Assembly (NCBI GenBank): GCA_020524525.2
Contig: CP129018.1
Span: 1,054,001 to 1,118,000, forward strand
Origin: Bacillus tianshenii
GTDB lineage: Bacteria > Bacillota > Bacilli > Bacillales > Bacillaceae_N
Length of the DNA stretch: 64,000 bases
Direction of reading: 5' to 3'
The notes under the pieces were generated by a model. That model searched no databases and was not told the origin of the DNA. It was given only the letters and a program-made list of their open reading frames with translations. The position numbers were made by a program, and so were the translations under genes. Position 1 is the stretch's first letter, and the number at the start of each line of letters is the position of its first letter. This document shows positions 47,714 to 57,084 of the stretch, one piece after another.

Positions 47714-48796
47714 ATGGCTCAACAACAAATTACTGTACTCATCGTAGATGATTCAGCATTTATGCGTAAGTTGATAACTGATTTTCTTTCGGGTACAAAC
47801 CGAATTAAAATTGTCGGAACAGCCCGCAATGGAAAAGAAGCCATTGATAAAGTGAAAGATTTACAGCCTGACGTCGTTACGCTAGATGTTGAAATGCCGA
47901 TAATGAATGGGCTAGATGTGCTGAAGTGGTTGATGTCTGAATACCCTGTCCCTGTCGTAATGCTGTCGAGTACAACACAAGAAAATGCAAAAAATACGGT
48001 TCTTGCCATGCAATATGGAGCTGTTGACTTTATTGCCAAGCCATCAGGAGCTATCTCGTTGGATTTGCATAAAATAAAAGATGATCTTATTCATAAAGTG
48101 ATTATGGCAAGTAAAGCAAACGTAAGGGGAACGCCTGCTAATATACGCTCAAAGCCAGCTGAAACACAAAGTAGTCCTGCTTATCAATCTGAATGGCCGA
48201 CTCGCCAACGAAATAAAATGGCTCGTAAAATTGTTTGTATCGGCACCTCAACTGGCGGCCCTCGTGCATTACAAGCTGTTTTAACAAAGCTGCCTAGTGA
48301 TTTTGACGCACCGATTTTAATTGTACAGCATATGCCTGCTGGTTTTACAAAATCATTAGCTGACCGTTTAAATACGCTGTGCGCCATTTCAGTGAAAGAA
48401 GCTGAAGATGGAGATGTAATCCAAAGAGGCACAGCGTATATTGCGCCTGGTGGGTTCCATATAACAACAAAATTAGTAGGAACTTCTGTAGGCATTCAAC
48501 TAAGTTCAGACCCTCCACGAAGTGGTCATCGCCCATCAGTTGATATGATGTTTGAGTCTGTTTCAATGCTAAAAAACTATCAAAAAGTTGCCGTGATTAT
48601 GACCGGCATGGGCGCAGATGGGGCAAAAGGGTTAAATGTATTAAAAAGCAGTGGTAGTACCATAGCGATTGCTGAAGCTGAAGCCTCTTCCGTCGTATTT
48701 GGGATGCCAAAAGCTGCGATTGCTACAAACCTTGTTGATGAGGTCGTCCATTTAGATAAAATTTCAAATGCTATTTTAAAGCATGTTCATGGGTAA
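47714..48796 (+). CDS. cheB: Chemotaxis protein-glutamate methylesterase CheB
   Basis: CheB demethylates and deamidates receptors. It has 360 residues. The receiver domain has Asp12-Asp13 and Asp58 (VVTLDVEMPIMNG). The C-terminal esterase domain has Ser in GTSTGGPRAL, His in VQHMPAGFTKSLADRL and Asp in MTGMGADGAKG. A basic linker of about 40 residues connects them. Confidence 0.97.
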   Translation: MAQQQITVLIVDDSAFMRKLITDFLSGTNRIKIVGTARNGKEAIDKVKDLQPDVVTLDVEMPIMNGLDVLKWLMSEYPVPVVMLSSTTQENAKNTVLAMQYGAVDFIAKPSGAISLDLHKIKDDLIHKVIMASKANVRGTPANIRSKPAETQSSPAYQSEWPTRQRNKMARKIVCIGTSTGGPRALQAVLTKLPSDFDAPILIVQHMPAGFTKSLADRLNTLCAISVKEAEDGDVIQRGTAYIAPGGFHITTKLVGTSVGIQLSSDPPRSGHRPSVDMMFESVSMLKNYQKVAVIMTGMGADGAKGLNVLKSSGSTIAIAEAEASSVVFGMPKAAIATNLVDEVVHLDKISNAILKHVHG

Positions 48797-48811
48797 AGGG
48801 GTGCGAAATAT

Positions 48812-50884
48812 ATGGAAAACCAACAATATTTAGAGGTATTTATTGACGAAAGTAAAGAACATTTGCAAACAGTGAATGACCAGCTGTTGGAGCTAGAAAA
48901 TAACCCTGAAGATATGAATATTGTAAATGAAATCTTCCGTTCTGCACATACGCTAAAAGGTATGTCAGCAACGATGGGCTTTGAGGATCTTGCTAACCTA
49001 ACGCATAAAATGGAAAATGTTCTCGATGGGATTCGGAATCATAAGATAATTGTAAATCCAGAAATTTTAGACGTCGTTTTTGCTTCTGTTGATGACCTTG
49101 AAGCAATGGTAATGGATATTGCTGAAGGTGGGAATGGAAAGCGAGACGTAAAACAAATTGTAGAGCAATTAAAACGAATTGAAAACGGTGAAGACCTTTC
49201 CACCCCTGCGCAAACAACAGAAGAACCGGTTCAGCCAACACAATCAAATGGTGAACAGCCTGATGAAGAATTTGATCAATTTGAAATCACTGTTTTGGAG
49301 CAGTCAAAGGAACAAGGATTTGAAGCTTACCATATTGCCATTACATTGCGTGAAGATTGTCTCCTAAAAGGTGCACGTGTATTTATGACGTTTGAAGTGT
49401 TAGAGCAAGTTGGTGAAGTGATTAAGTCAAATCCTCCTGTTGATGTACTAGAAGAAGAACAATTTGACTACGATTTCACTGTTACGCTCGTTTCGAAAGA
49501 AAGTGCAGAAGACTTAGAAAAAAGAATTATGAAAGTTTCTGAGCTTGAGAGTGTTGTTGTTACTACTATTGATGTCGATGCCCTCAAACGTGCAAAGAAA
49601 AAAGAACAAAACGAAGAAGAAACGAAACAAGCTGCACCAACACAACCAACCGCTCCATCTGCTAAGCAAGAGGTTGCAGCAACAAAAACAGAAGAAAAGC
49701 CACAGAAACAAGCAAAGGCAAAATCTGCAAATGTTTCGAATAAAACGATTCGCGTGAACATTGAGCGTTTAGATATCCTTATGAATTTATTCGAAGAGCT
49801 TGTTATCGATCGTGGGCGTCTTGAACAAATTTCAAATGATTTAAATAATGCTGAACTTCATGAAACGGTCGAACGCATGTCACGAATTTCAGGCGATTTG
49901 CAAAATATTATCTTAAATATGCGCATGGTTCCTGTTGAGCAAGTGTTTAACCGCTTTCCGCGCATGGTGCGTCAACTTGCTCGTGATTTGGGCAAGAAAA
50001 TCAACCTTGAGATTATCGGAGCAGATACAGAGCTTGACCGAACTGTTATTGATGAAATCGGAGATCCGCTTGTTCATTTAATTCGTAATGCAATTGATCA
50101 TGGAATTGAAATGCCTGAAGAACGTAAGAAAAAAGGAAAACCTGAAACAGGTACAGCTGTCCTTAAAGCTTATCATAGCGGAAACCACGTCTTTATTGAA
50201 ATCGAAGACGATGGAGCTGGTATTGACCGCAACCGTGTCTTAAACAAAGCGATTGAGCGCGGTGTTGTAACCCCTGAGGCAGGAGCAAACCTAACAGATA
50301 AGCAAGTATATGAATTAATTATGGCTTCTGGTTTCTCAACAGCAGAAGTAATCTCTGATGTATCAGGACGTGGCGTTGGCCTTGATGTTGTTAAGAATAC
50401 AATTGAGTCTTTAAGTGGTTCGGTGTCAATTGATTCCAAGCTAGGAGAAGGGTCAATCTTCTCAATTCAGCTTCCGTTAACATTGTCGATTATTTCAGTC
50501 ATGTTGGTTGAAATCCAAAAAGAAAAATATGCAATTCCATTGTCATCAATTATTGAGACAGCGATTGTGAAAGAAGAAGATATCTTAAATGCTCATAACC
50601 AAAAGGTAATTGACTTCCGTGGGAAAGTTGTACCACTTGTGTTCTTAAAAGATGTGTTTGAAGTACCGACAGAGAAAGAAGATGATGATTTCTATTCGAT
50701 TGTCATTGTACGTAAGGGTGATAAAATGGCTGGCTTAGTCGTTGATTCCTTTATTGGTCAACAAGAAATCGTATTGAAATCGTTAGGGGATTACTTAACG
50801 AATGTTTTTGCAATTTCTGGTGCGACCATTCTTGGAAACGGTCAAGTAGCACTTATTATCGATTGTAATGCGCTTATTAAATAA
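48812..50884 (+). CDS. cheA: Chemotaxis histidine kinase CheA
   Basis: CheA is the receptor-controlled kinase for CheY and CheB. It has 690 residues with domains P1 (phospho-acceptor His46 in IFRSAHTLKG), P2 (about 155-255), an Ala/Glu/Gln/Lys linker, P3 dimerisation, P4 ATPase (HLIRNAIDHGIE, EDDGAGID, GRGVGLDVVKN) and P5 CheW-like domain. All key kinase boxes are present. Confidence 0.98.
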   Translation: MENQQYLEVFIDESKEHLQTVNDQLLELENNPEDMNIVNEIFRSAHTLKGMSATMGFEDLANLTHKMENVLDGIRNHKIIVNPEILDVVFASVDDLEAMVMDIAEGGNGKRDVKQIVEQLKRIENGEDLSTPAQTTEEPVQPTQSNGEQPDEEFDQFEITVLEQSKEQGFEAYHIAITLREDCLLKGARVFMTFEVLEQVGEVIKSNPPVDVLEEEQFDYDFTVTLVSKESAEDLEKRIMKVSELESVVVTTIDVDALKRAKKKEQNEEETKQAAPTQPTAPSAKQEVAATKTEEKPQKQAKAKSANVSNKTIRVNIERLDILMNLFEELVIDRGRLEQISNDLNNAELHETVERMSRISGDLQNIILNMRMVPVEQVFNRFPRMVRQLARDLGKKINLEIIGADTELDRTVIDEIGDPLVHLIRNAIDHGIEMPEERKKKGKPETGTAVLKAYHSGNHVFIEIEDDGAGIDRNRVLNKAIERGVVTPEAGANLTDKQVYELIMASGFSTAEVISDVSGRGVGLDVVKNTIESLSGSVSIDSKLGEGSIFSIQLPLTLSIISVMLVEIQKEKYAIPLSSIIETAIVKEEDILNAHNQKVIDFRGKVVPLVFLKDVFEVPTEKEDDDFYSIVIVRKGDKMAGLVVDSFIGQQEIVLKSLGDYLTNVFAISGATILGNGQVALIIDCNALIK

Positions 50885-50950
50885 ATTGCGGCGATATCAT
50901 CTTCGATAAGCCTTTTTCGTGTGGTGGGAATCGAAAAGGAGGAAAGTGGG

Positions 50951-51415
50951 ATGTCTGAAAACATGTTAAATGATTTAAAGGTTATCGTTTTTCAACTGAA
51001 AGATGAAGAATATGGGATACCTGTTCAACAGGTTCGTTCAATTGAACGTATGCAATACATTACGCGAGTTCCGCGTGTTGCCAAGTTTGTAAAAGGGGTT
51101 ATCAACCTTCGTGGAGTCGTAACACCAATTATTGATTTACGGAACCGCTTTGGTTTAGAGGCGATTGACTACAATGATAGCACTCGGATTATTATTGTTG
51201 GCGTAGGGGATATGGAAGTAGGTCTTATTGTTGACGCAGCAAACGATGTCATTGATATCCCTGAAGGTACGATTGAACCGCCTCCAGAAGTGGTAGGTTC
51301 CGTTGAAGCTGAATATTTAAATGGAGTTGCAAAAGTTGAAAAACGTCTTCTTATTTTGCTGAACCTTGATAAAGTATTGAACCCTATTGAAATCAAAGAA
51401 GCAATCGAGGGTTAA
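50951..51415 (+). CDS. cheW: Chemotaxis coupling protein CheW
   Basis: CheW links CheA to receptors. It has 154 residues of a single CheW domain (KVIVFQLKDEEYGIPVQQVR, then KGVINLRGVVTPIIDLRNRF). AAAGGAGG sets the ATG; a GTG about 30 bases upstream is rejected. cheC starts 4 nt downstream. Confidence 0.97.
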   Translation: MSENMLNDLKVIVFQLKDEEYGIPVQQVRSIERMQYITRVPRVAKFVKGVINLRGVVTPIIDLRNRFGLEAIDYNDSTRIIIVGVGDMEVGLIVDAANDVIDIPEGTIEPPPEVVGSVEAEYLNGVAKVEKRLLILLNLDKVLNPIEIKEAIEG

Positions 51416-51419
51416 GCCG

Positions 51420-52061
51420 ATGACTTTTTATAAACAAATTACAAATCAGCACCTTGATATTTTAAAAGAAGTTGGCAATATTGGAGCGGGAAATGCTGCT
51501 ACAGCTCTATCCCAGCTCCTCGATAAGCCGATTGATATGACTGTGCCGGATGTGAGAATTGTCTCATTTGATGACATGATGGATATGATGGGCGGCTCGG
51601 AAAATGTCGTAGCATCAGTTTTTCTTAGAATTGATGGGGAGGCACCAGGGAGCATATTTTTTATGCTCCCTTTAGAACAAGCAAATCGTTTTACCCAGCA
51701 AATAACAGGTGTGAAGGAATGTTCTTTTGATACACCGCCTTATTCGGAAATTTCCGTTTCAGCCTTGCAAGAAACAGGAAATATTTTATCAGGGTCCTAT
51801 TTATCTGCATTATCAGATTTTACAAAGCTCCATTTTTATCCATCTGTTCCTGCGCTTGCGATTGATATGGTTGGGGCTGTATTGAGTTATGGGTTAATTG
51901 AAATTTCGCAGCAAACAGACTATGCGATTATTATTGATACTGCACTAACCGAAGTAGGCAAACCGGATGCCGAAAAAATCGATGGACATTTCTTGCTTCT
52001 TCCTGACCCGGATTCTTTTTCAACGATTTTCAATGCGTTAGGAGTTCCGGCGAATGAATGA
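51420..52061 (+). CDS. cheC: CheY-P phosphatase CheC
   Basis: CheC dephosphorylates CheY-P and regulates CheD. It has 213 residues with two phosphatase helices ([20 protein letters not shown] and [20 protein letters not shown]), each carrying the Glu/Asn pair. It overlaps cheD by 8 nt, as expected for interacting partners. Confidence 0.96.
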   Translation: MTFYKQITNQHLDILKEVGNIGAGNAATALSQLLDKPIDMTVPDVRIVSFDDMMDMMGGSENVVASVFLRIDGEAPGSIFFMLPLEQANRFTQQITGVKECSFDTPPYSEISVSALQETGNILSGSYLSALSDFTKLHFYPSVPALAIDMVGAVLSYGLIEISQQTDYAIIIDTALTEVGKPDAEKIDGHFLLLPDPDSFSTIFNALGVPANE

Positions 52062-52551
52062 AACAGCAAAAGTCATTAAAGTTGGAATTGCGGATATGAA
52101 TGTCGTAACATCTCCTGACTTAATTAGAACTTCCGGGCTTGGTTCATGTGTTGGTGTCGTGCTCTATGACACACAGAAAGAAATTGCTGGAATGGCTCAT
52201 GTGATGCTGCCGGAGTCTTCACTTGCAAAAGCAGGTTCTTTGAACGTAGCTAAATATGCTGATACAGCTGTTGAAGAGTTGCTGCATCGCTTAATCAAAA
52301 TCGGGGCAAGGCAATATGCACTAAAAGCAAAAATGGCAGGAGGGGCCCAAATGTTTCAATTTTCTTCAAAAAGTGAAATGATGCGTATCGGCCCACGAAA
52401 TGTTGAAGCTGTCCGTCAAGAGCTTAATCGATTACGAATTACGCTAACTGCAGAAGACGTAGGCGGTAATAGTGGAAGAACAATTGAATTCAACCCTCAC
52501 ACTCGCAAGCTAAATATACGGACTGTCAATCAAGGAGTTAAGGAAATTTAA
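52054..52551 (+). CDS. cheD: Chemoreceptor glutamine deamidase CheD
   Basis: CheD deamidates receptor glutamines and activates CheA signalling. It has 165 residues. The catalytic Cys lies in [14 protein letters not shown] and the His in AGMAHVMLP. The region [11 protein letters not shown] is conserved. The TAA stop shares its last base with the next gene's ATG. Confidence 0.96.
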   Translation: MNETAKVIKVGIADMNVVTSPDLIRTSGLGSCVGVVLYDTQKEIAGMAHVMLPESSLAKAGSLNVAKYADTAVEELLHRLIKIGARQYALKAKMAGGAQMFQFSSKSEMMRIGPRNVEAVRQELNRLRITLTAEDVGGNSGRTIEFNPHTRKLNIRTVNQGVKEI

Positions 52552-52944
52552 TGGTAGGAACATGGCTGACAAATTTAGTAACGGCTTTAATTGGTTTTTT
52601 ATTTGTATTATTTCTTTCTCTTCCCAATAATACGCTTGAAACATCGGCAATAAGAGGCGTTTTTGGCTTTCTTTTATTCTTTTTTTTTTACTTATGTAAT
52701 TCGTTGGGCCATTTCATTTGCTTTTATTTCAGATAAGCGAGAAAAGCTGGATTCACATACTGAAGCGACTCAAAATGAAATACCTTCGACAGAAGAGTCT
52801 GGAGATAAAGAGACTGAAAAGAAAGTGTCAGAAAAGCCAGAAGAGAGTTTTGAACCGTTTGCAGCTCAAGAGCTTACGGAAGAGGATGCAATTAAGCGAA
52901 CATCTGAGTATGTGAAAAGCTTAATACAGGATGATGAATCATAA
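52551..52944 (+). CDS. Small membrane protein between cheD and sigD, interrupted at a T10 tract
   Basis: I do not recognise a named family. The ATG abuts cheD and opens [20 protein letters not shown]. At ten consecutive Ts (52680-52689) the frame diverts to a short tail ending at 52736. With nine Ts it continues TYVIRWAISFAFISDKREKL into an acidic Glu/Lys-rich cytoplasmic tail, giving 130 residues with two membrane segments (about 8-24 and 36-60). The extended protein has the better composition. The T-run may be a sequencing error or a slippage-prone switch. Confidence 0.75.
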
Positions 52945-53017
52945 CGCGTGGATGAAAGCAGTTATAGTACGTCTTTTTAGTAGAAAGAAGTAGTTTGGTT
53001 GATGAAGGAGGAGAACA

Positions 53018-53791
53018 ATGCGGCAAGCTTCCACAGAGGAACTTCAAACACAATGGACAAAGTGGCTGGAGGAACGTGACCCTCACGCCGGAGATGCGCT
53101 TATTCGCCAGTATATGCCGCTTGTAAACTACCATGTTCAACGCATTGGAGTAGGACTGCCGAAAAATGTCGATAAGGAAGATTTGAAGAGTTTTGGATTA
53201 ATGGGATTGTATGATGCCCTTGAAAAGTTTGATCATTCCAGAGACTTAAAATTCGACACGTATGCTTCTTTCCGTGTACGCGGTGCTATTTTGGATGGCT
53301 TACGAAAAGAAGATTGGCTCCCAAGAAGTCTTCGTGAAAAGCACAAAAAAGTAGAAGCGACCGTAGAACGGTTAGAGCAGAAACTGATGCGTAATGCAAC
53401 GGCAGCAGAAGTAGCGGCTGAACTAGGGATGGAAGAAAGTGAAGTTGAGTCTGTTGTAACAGAAGGATTCTTTGCAAATGTACTTTCAATGGATGACCAA
53501 AGTAAGGATTCAGATGATACAAAAGATGGGGTAGGGTATACCATTAAGGATAAGCAAACGACGACACCAGAGGATTCACTATTAAAACAAGAGCTGTATA
53601 AGGAACTAGTTGAACAAATTAAAGGATTAAACGAAAAAGAACAATTAGTTGTAAGCTTGTTTTATCAAGATGAATTAACGTTAACTGAAATTGGTCAAGT
53701 GCTTGGTCTTTCGACATCTAGAATTTCACAAATCCATTCGAAGGCATTGTATAAGTTGAAAAAGACATTACAGCAGCTTGTGACAAATTAG
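53018..53791 (+). CDS. sigD: RNA polymerase sigma factor SigD (motility, FliA family)
   Basis: SigD directs late flagellar, chemotaxis and autolysin genes. It has 257 residues. Region 2 includes GLMGLYDALEKFD and DLKFDTYASFRVRGAILDGL, region 3 follows (PRSLREKHKKVEATVERLEQ), and region 4 has LTLTEIGQVLGLSTSRISQI. GGAGGAGAAC precedes the ATG. As in B. subtilis it lies near the end of the operon. No flgM homologue is in this window. Confidence 0.97.
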   Translation: MRQASTEELQTQWTKWLEERDPHAGDALIRQYMPLVNYHVQRIGVGLPKNVDKEDLKSFGLMGLYDALEKFDHSRDLKFDTYASFRVRGAILDGLRKEDWLPRSLREKHKKVEATVERLEQKLMRNATAAEVAAELGMEESEVESVVTEGFFANVLSMDDQSKDSDDTKDGVGYTIKDKQTTTPEDSLLKQELYKELVEQIKGLNEKEQLVVSLFYQDELTLTEIGQVLGLSTSRISQIHSKALYKLKKTLQQLVTN

Positions 53792-53836
53792 TTGCTTTTT
53801 CCTTTTTCCATATAGTTAAGAAAAGGGGGGATCACG

Positions 53837-55222
53837 ATGAATGACGTTTTAGATCTACATCAATATCTTCAATTAAAAGTTCGTTCAGATAAAATGGAAG
53901 CTACACTAAGTCTAACTGAAAAATGGCCTGAAGATGAGACGTTTCCACCTGTTGATGAAATAAAAAGATTTCTCGCCGAATCAAAAGTTACAACAGGTAT
54001 CGATGAAACTGAACTTAAAAATTGGTGTAAGTCAGAAGGAGACCATGTAATTGTGGTCGCAAAGGGGCGTCAGGCTGAGCCAGGGGAAGATGGCTATTTG
54101 CAAAGTGAAATTGCCGCGCAAGACAAGGAAAGAAAAGATACGAGTACACTTAAAGCCTTGAACTTAAAAGAAGTGCTTCAAATTCCTTCAGTTTCAGCAG
54201 GTGAAAAGCTCGCTGTACTCGTGCCACCAACAGAAGGACGAGATGGAGTAAATGTATATGGTCAAACGATCCCAGCGAAAAATGGCAGACCATACCGCAT
54301 GCGGCCAGGAAAAAACATTGAAACGAGAAATGGAGTCATTTACTCAACGATTGATGGCCAAGTTAGCTTCGGTGAGCGCATCGTCAATGTATTTCCACTC
54401 TATGAAGTGAGCGGCGACTTAGATTTGAAAACAGGGAATATCGATTTTGTTGGGAATGTCATCATTCGAGGAAATGTACCAACTGGTTTTACGATAAAAG
54501 CAAAAGGTGATATTAAAATCCATGGACTCGTCGAAGGTGCGCAGTTAATTGCAGAAGGCTCCGTGCTTGTTACTGGAGGAGTTGCCGGCAATAACCGAGC
54601 AGAAATCACTGCAGGCGTTGACGTTCATGCTTCTTATATTAATTCAGCGAAAGTAAATGCGGCTCATTGTATTGTTGTGGATCGTTCTATCTTTCATAGT
54701 CAATGTGTAGCAGGAGAAGATATCGTATGCCTGCAGGGACATATTGTTGGAGGCTCTATTTCTGCAGGTAAAACAATACAAGCAAACGAAATTGGGAATC
54801 GAATGAACACGCGAACTGATTTATATCTCGGTGTAAATGAAACATTGCTTGTACGAGAAAAAGAAGCAGAAAGTTTATTAGTAGAAACGACTGATACAAT
54901 TGAAAAGTTAGCCGTTGTTGCTCGTAAATTAATTCATAAAGGAAAGAAGTCAGGGCTGACCAACAAAGAAAAAATGCTGCTTGAACGCCAAAAGAAGACA
55001 TATGAATCAATGCTTGAGCAAAAAGCCGTACTAGAGGAAACGCTCCAAACGCTTAGAAAGCATTCAGTGGATTTTAGTCAAATTTATTTAGCATTAAGCG
55101 GGACGATGTATGCAAATGTTACACTTCATTTCGGGAAATATCAGAAAAGTGTGAAAACAAAGCATGAAAATGTTAAATTTAAATTAAAAGATAAGGAGAT
55201 TCGTTTCGAGCCATTGAGTTAA
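53837..55222 (+). CDS. FapA/DUF342 family protein
   Basis: This 461-residue protein belongs to the DUF342 (FapA) family. The N-terminal third is mixed alpha/beta (ending near LVPPTEGRDGVNVYGQTIPA). The middle is a predicted parallel beta-helix with repeated GNVIIRGNV / AKGDIKIHGLVEGA / EGSVLVTGGVAG strands (about 190-330). A charged coiled coil follows. The family often sits in flagellar operons of Bacillales and clostridia and is absent from the B. subtilis 168 operon. Its function is not established. Confidence 0.85.
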   Translation: MNDVLDLHQYLQLKVRSDKMEATLSLTEKWPEDETFPPVDEIKRFLAESKVTTGIDETELKNWCKSEGDHVIVVAKGRQAEPGEDGYLQSEIAAQDKERKDTSTLKALNLKEVLQIPSVSAGEKLAVLVPPTEGRDGVNVYGQTIPAKNGRPYRMRPGKNIETRNGVIYSTIDGQVSFGERIVNVFPLYEVSGDLDLKTGNIDFVGNVIIRGNVPTGFTIKAKGDIKIHGLVEGAQLIAEGSVLVTGGVAGNNRAEITAGVDVHASYINSAKVNAAHCIVVDRSIFHSQCVAGEDIVCLQGHIVGGSISAGKTIQANEIGNRMNTRTDLYLGVNETLLVREKEAESLLVETTDTIEKLAVVARKLIHKGKKSGLTNKEKMLLERQKKTYESMLEQKAVLEETLQTLRKHSVDFSQIYLALSGTMYANVTLHFGKYQKSVKTKHENVKFKLKDKEIRFEPLS

Positions 55223-55259
55223 GTTATTGACCATGTTATATCTAAAAGGAAGTGATGAC

Positions 55260-55574
55260 ATGAGTTTGAAGGCAATTGAAATGCAAGTAGCGTTGCCACG
55301 TACACAAGAGGTTGGAAAGCTTCAAGAACAATTACAGCAACGAGGCCAACATACGCAAGACCATCTAGCTGCAGGTGTCTTGAAAGAGCAAGAGAAAAAG
55401 CGCCAGCAAGTAGGAAAGAATGAACAGTCTGAAAAAAATAAATTAAATGGTGAAAAAGAAGAATCCAATCAACACAACGGAAATACATCAAAGAAAAGAA
55501 AAGCACATCTCAAGCAGGAAGATGACAAACAACAGCATCCGTATAAAGGAAATTTAATTGATATAGAGGGATAA
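55260..55574 (+). CDS. Hypothetical small hydrophilic protein
   Basis: This 104-residue protein is very rich in Gln, Lys, Glu and Asn. It has an N-terminal ordered part (SLKAIEMQVALPRTQEVGKL) and a short C-terminal motif HPYKGNLIDIEG. Most of the middle is predicted disordered. No family name comes to mind. It lies between the FapA-type gene and swrB, with 3 nt to swrB and an AAAAGGA ribosome site, so it is co-expressed with them. Confidence 0.7.
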   Translation: MSLKAIEMQVALPRTQEVGKLQEQLQQRGQHTQDHLAAGVLKEQEKKRQQVGKNEQSEKNKLNGEKEESNQHNGNTSKKRKAHLKQEDDKQQHPYKGNLIDIEG

Positions 55575-55577
55575 GCA

Positions 55578-56114
55578 ATGGCTTTCGCATTAACAGCTAG
55601 CTTTTTACTGCATTTTATTACGATTTTTATTATCATCTTACTCTCCATGCGTCTTAATAATATGAAGCATACGGTTTCCAAACAGGAAGAGCTTCAAAAA
55701 GAAGTTGAAGATGTTTTTTCATCGTATATGGTAGAAATTAAAGAAGAAAACGAGAAGCTGCTGCAGGCTCTTCGTCAAAAAAGCGTTACACCTACACAAG
55801 CTCCATCACAAAGTGAGCCAGCTAAACCTGCTGGACCTAGCTCACCACAACTGAAGCCTTCGACAAAAGCAGTTTCTCGAGTTTATGATTTAAATAAAAA
55901 AGTAACAGAGAAGCCCCGTTCGACACAATCCTCTGAAAAAAAGGAAGATTATACAGTACCTCTTTCAAAAGGAAATGAGCATTATGTTCAATCCCTTACA
56001 TCAAAAGCCGTACAATTAGAAAAGCAAGGGCATACTGTAGAAGAAATCGCCCAAAAATTGAACAAAGGAAAGACAGAAATCGAGCTTTTATTAAAATTTC
56101 GACGAGAAAATTGA
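55578..56114 (+). CDS. swrB: Swarming motility protein SwrB (YlxL)
   Basis: SwrB promotes flagellar export activation and swarming in B. subtilis. It has 178 residues with an N-terminal membrane anchor (about 4-24), a coiled coil, a Pro/Ser/Lys-rich linker and the conserved C-terminal HTVEEIAQKLNKGKTEIELL followed by LKF. The position at the end of fla/che, before rpsB, is the same as in B. subtilis. Confidence 0.88.
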   Translation: MAFALTASFLLHFITIFIIILLSMRLNNMKHTVSKQEELQKEVEDVFSSYMVEIKEENEKLLQALRQKSVTPTQAPSQSEPAKPAGPSSPQLKPSTKAVSRVYDLNKKVTEKPRSTQSSEKKEDYTVPLSKGNEHYVQSLTSKAVQLEKQGHTVEEIAQKLNKGKTEIELLLKFRREN

Positions 56115-56124
56115 GTATACGTAC

Positions 56125-56153
56125 TTGCACGCTTTACCAGCTTGTGATATATT
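56125..56153 (+). promoter_or_regulatory. Sigma-A promoter for rpsB
   Basis: TTGCAC, a 17-bp spacer and TATATT begin 11 bases after swrB and would give a leader of more than 100 nt. Confidence 0.75.
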
Positions 56154-56262
56154 TACTTCTGGTGTGAATACACACGTTCGTCGATTGAAGTATTGGTGCT
56201 GTACGAATACGTACAGTTTTACTTTAAGATGAGACGAGCGGAGGAATAAAAAACCAATTAGG
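56154..56262 (+). ncRNA. rpsB leader with two small hairpins
   Basis: The leader has GTGTG-AATA-CACAC (56162-56175) and CTGTACG-AATA-CGTACAG (56199-56216), which share the same tetraloop; the second is followed by TTTTAC. S2 autoregulation through its leader is known in some bacteria; whether this structure performs it is inferred. Confidence 0.5.
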
Positions 56263-56274
56263 AGGAAACAAAAC

Positions 56275-56976
56275 ATGGCTGTTATTTCAATGAAACAATT
56301 GCTAGAAGCCGGCGTTCATTTCGGTCACCAAACACGCCGTTGGAACCCAAAAATGAAACGCTACATCTTTACGGAGCGTAATGGTATCTACATTATCGAC
56401 CTACAAAAAACGGTTAAGAAAGTTGAAGAAGCTTTCAACTACGTGAAAGAAGTTGCTGCTGATGGCGGTAAAGTTCTTTTTGTAGGTACAAAAAAACAAG
56501 CACAAGATTCTGTGAAAGAAGAAGCAGAACGTGCAGGTATGTACTATGTAAACCAACGTTGGTTAGGTGGTACACTTACAAACTTCCAAACAATTCAAAA
56601 GCGTATTAAGCGCCTTAAAGACATCGAGAGAATGCGTGAAGATGGTACGTTCGATGTTCTTCCGAAAAAAGAAGTTGTAGGACTTGAAAAAGAACTTGAG
56701 CGCCTTGAGAAATTCCTTGGCGGTATTAAAGATATGAATGGCGTACCTGATGTTATGTTCGTCATTGACCCACGCAAAGAGCGTATTGCGATTGCGGAAG
56801 CACGCAAATTGAATATCCCAATCGTTGCGATTGTTGATACAAACTGTGATCCGGATGAAATCGATCACGTTATCCCTGGTAACGATGATGCAATCCGTGC
56901 GGTACGTCTTCTAACTTCAAAAATGGCTGACGCTGTTCTTGAAGCGAAACAAGGCGAAGAAGTACCTGCTGAATAG
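56275..56976 (+). CDS. rpsB: 30S ribosomal protein S2
   Basis: S2 joins late in 30S assembly and binds S1. It has 233 residues with [35 protein letters not shown] and [20 protein letters not shown]. Codon choice is strongly biased, as expected for a highly expressed gene. AGGAGG precedes the ATG. tsf follows after a terminator-like hairpin. Confidence 0.98.
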   Translation: MAVISMKQLLEAGVHFGHQTRRWNPKMKRYIFTERNGIYIIDLQKTVKKVEEAFNYVKEVAADGGKVLFVGTKKQAQDSVKEEAERAGMYYVNQRWLGGTLTNFQTIQKRIKRLKDIERMREDGTFDVLPKKEVVGLEKELERLEKFLGGIKDMNGVPDVMFVIDPRKERIAIAEARKLNIPIVAIVDTNCDPDEIDHVIPGNDDAIRAVRLLTSKMADAVLEAKQGEEVPAE

Positions 56977-56992
56977 ACTTGTCATGACATGA

Positions 56993-57031
56993 AAGGGTGG
57001 TAAGAGGGAGGACCTTTTATCACCTTTTTTT
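56993..57031 (+). terminator. Terminator/attenuator between rpsB and tsf
   Basis: A stem of GGTGGTAAGAGG with CCTTTTATCACC (mismatched) around GAGGA is followed by seven Ts. It probably lowers but does not abolish read-through into tsf. Confidence 0.7.
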
Positions 57032-57084
57032 AAGAAAAGATAAAACTTACTCAAATACATACATCTTTAAAGGAGGAAATATGC

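Noticed and set aside
50173-50439. Reverse-strand open frame within cheA (one of many such shadows)
   Set aside because: It lies wholly inside a conserved coding region on the other strand, with no ribosome site or recognisable protein.
52551-52944. Calling the cheD-sigD membrane gene swrB
   Set aside because: The swrB signature (GKTEIELLLKF) and its usual place before rpsB belong to the gene at 55578-56114.
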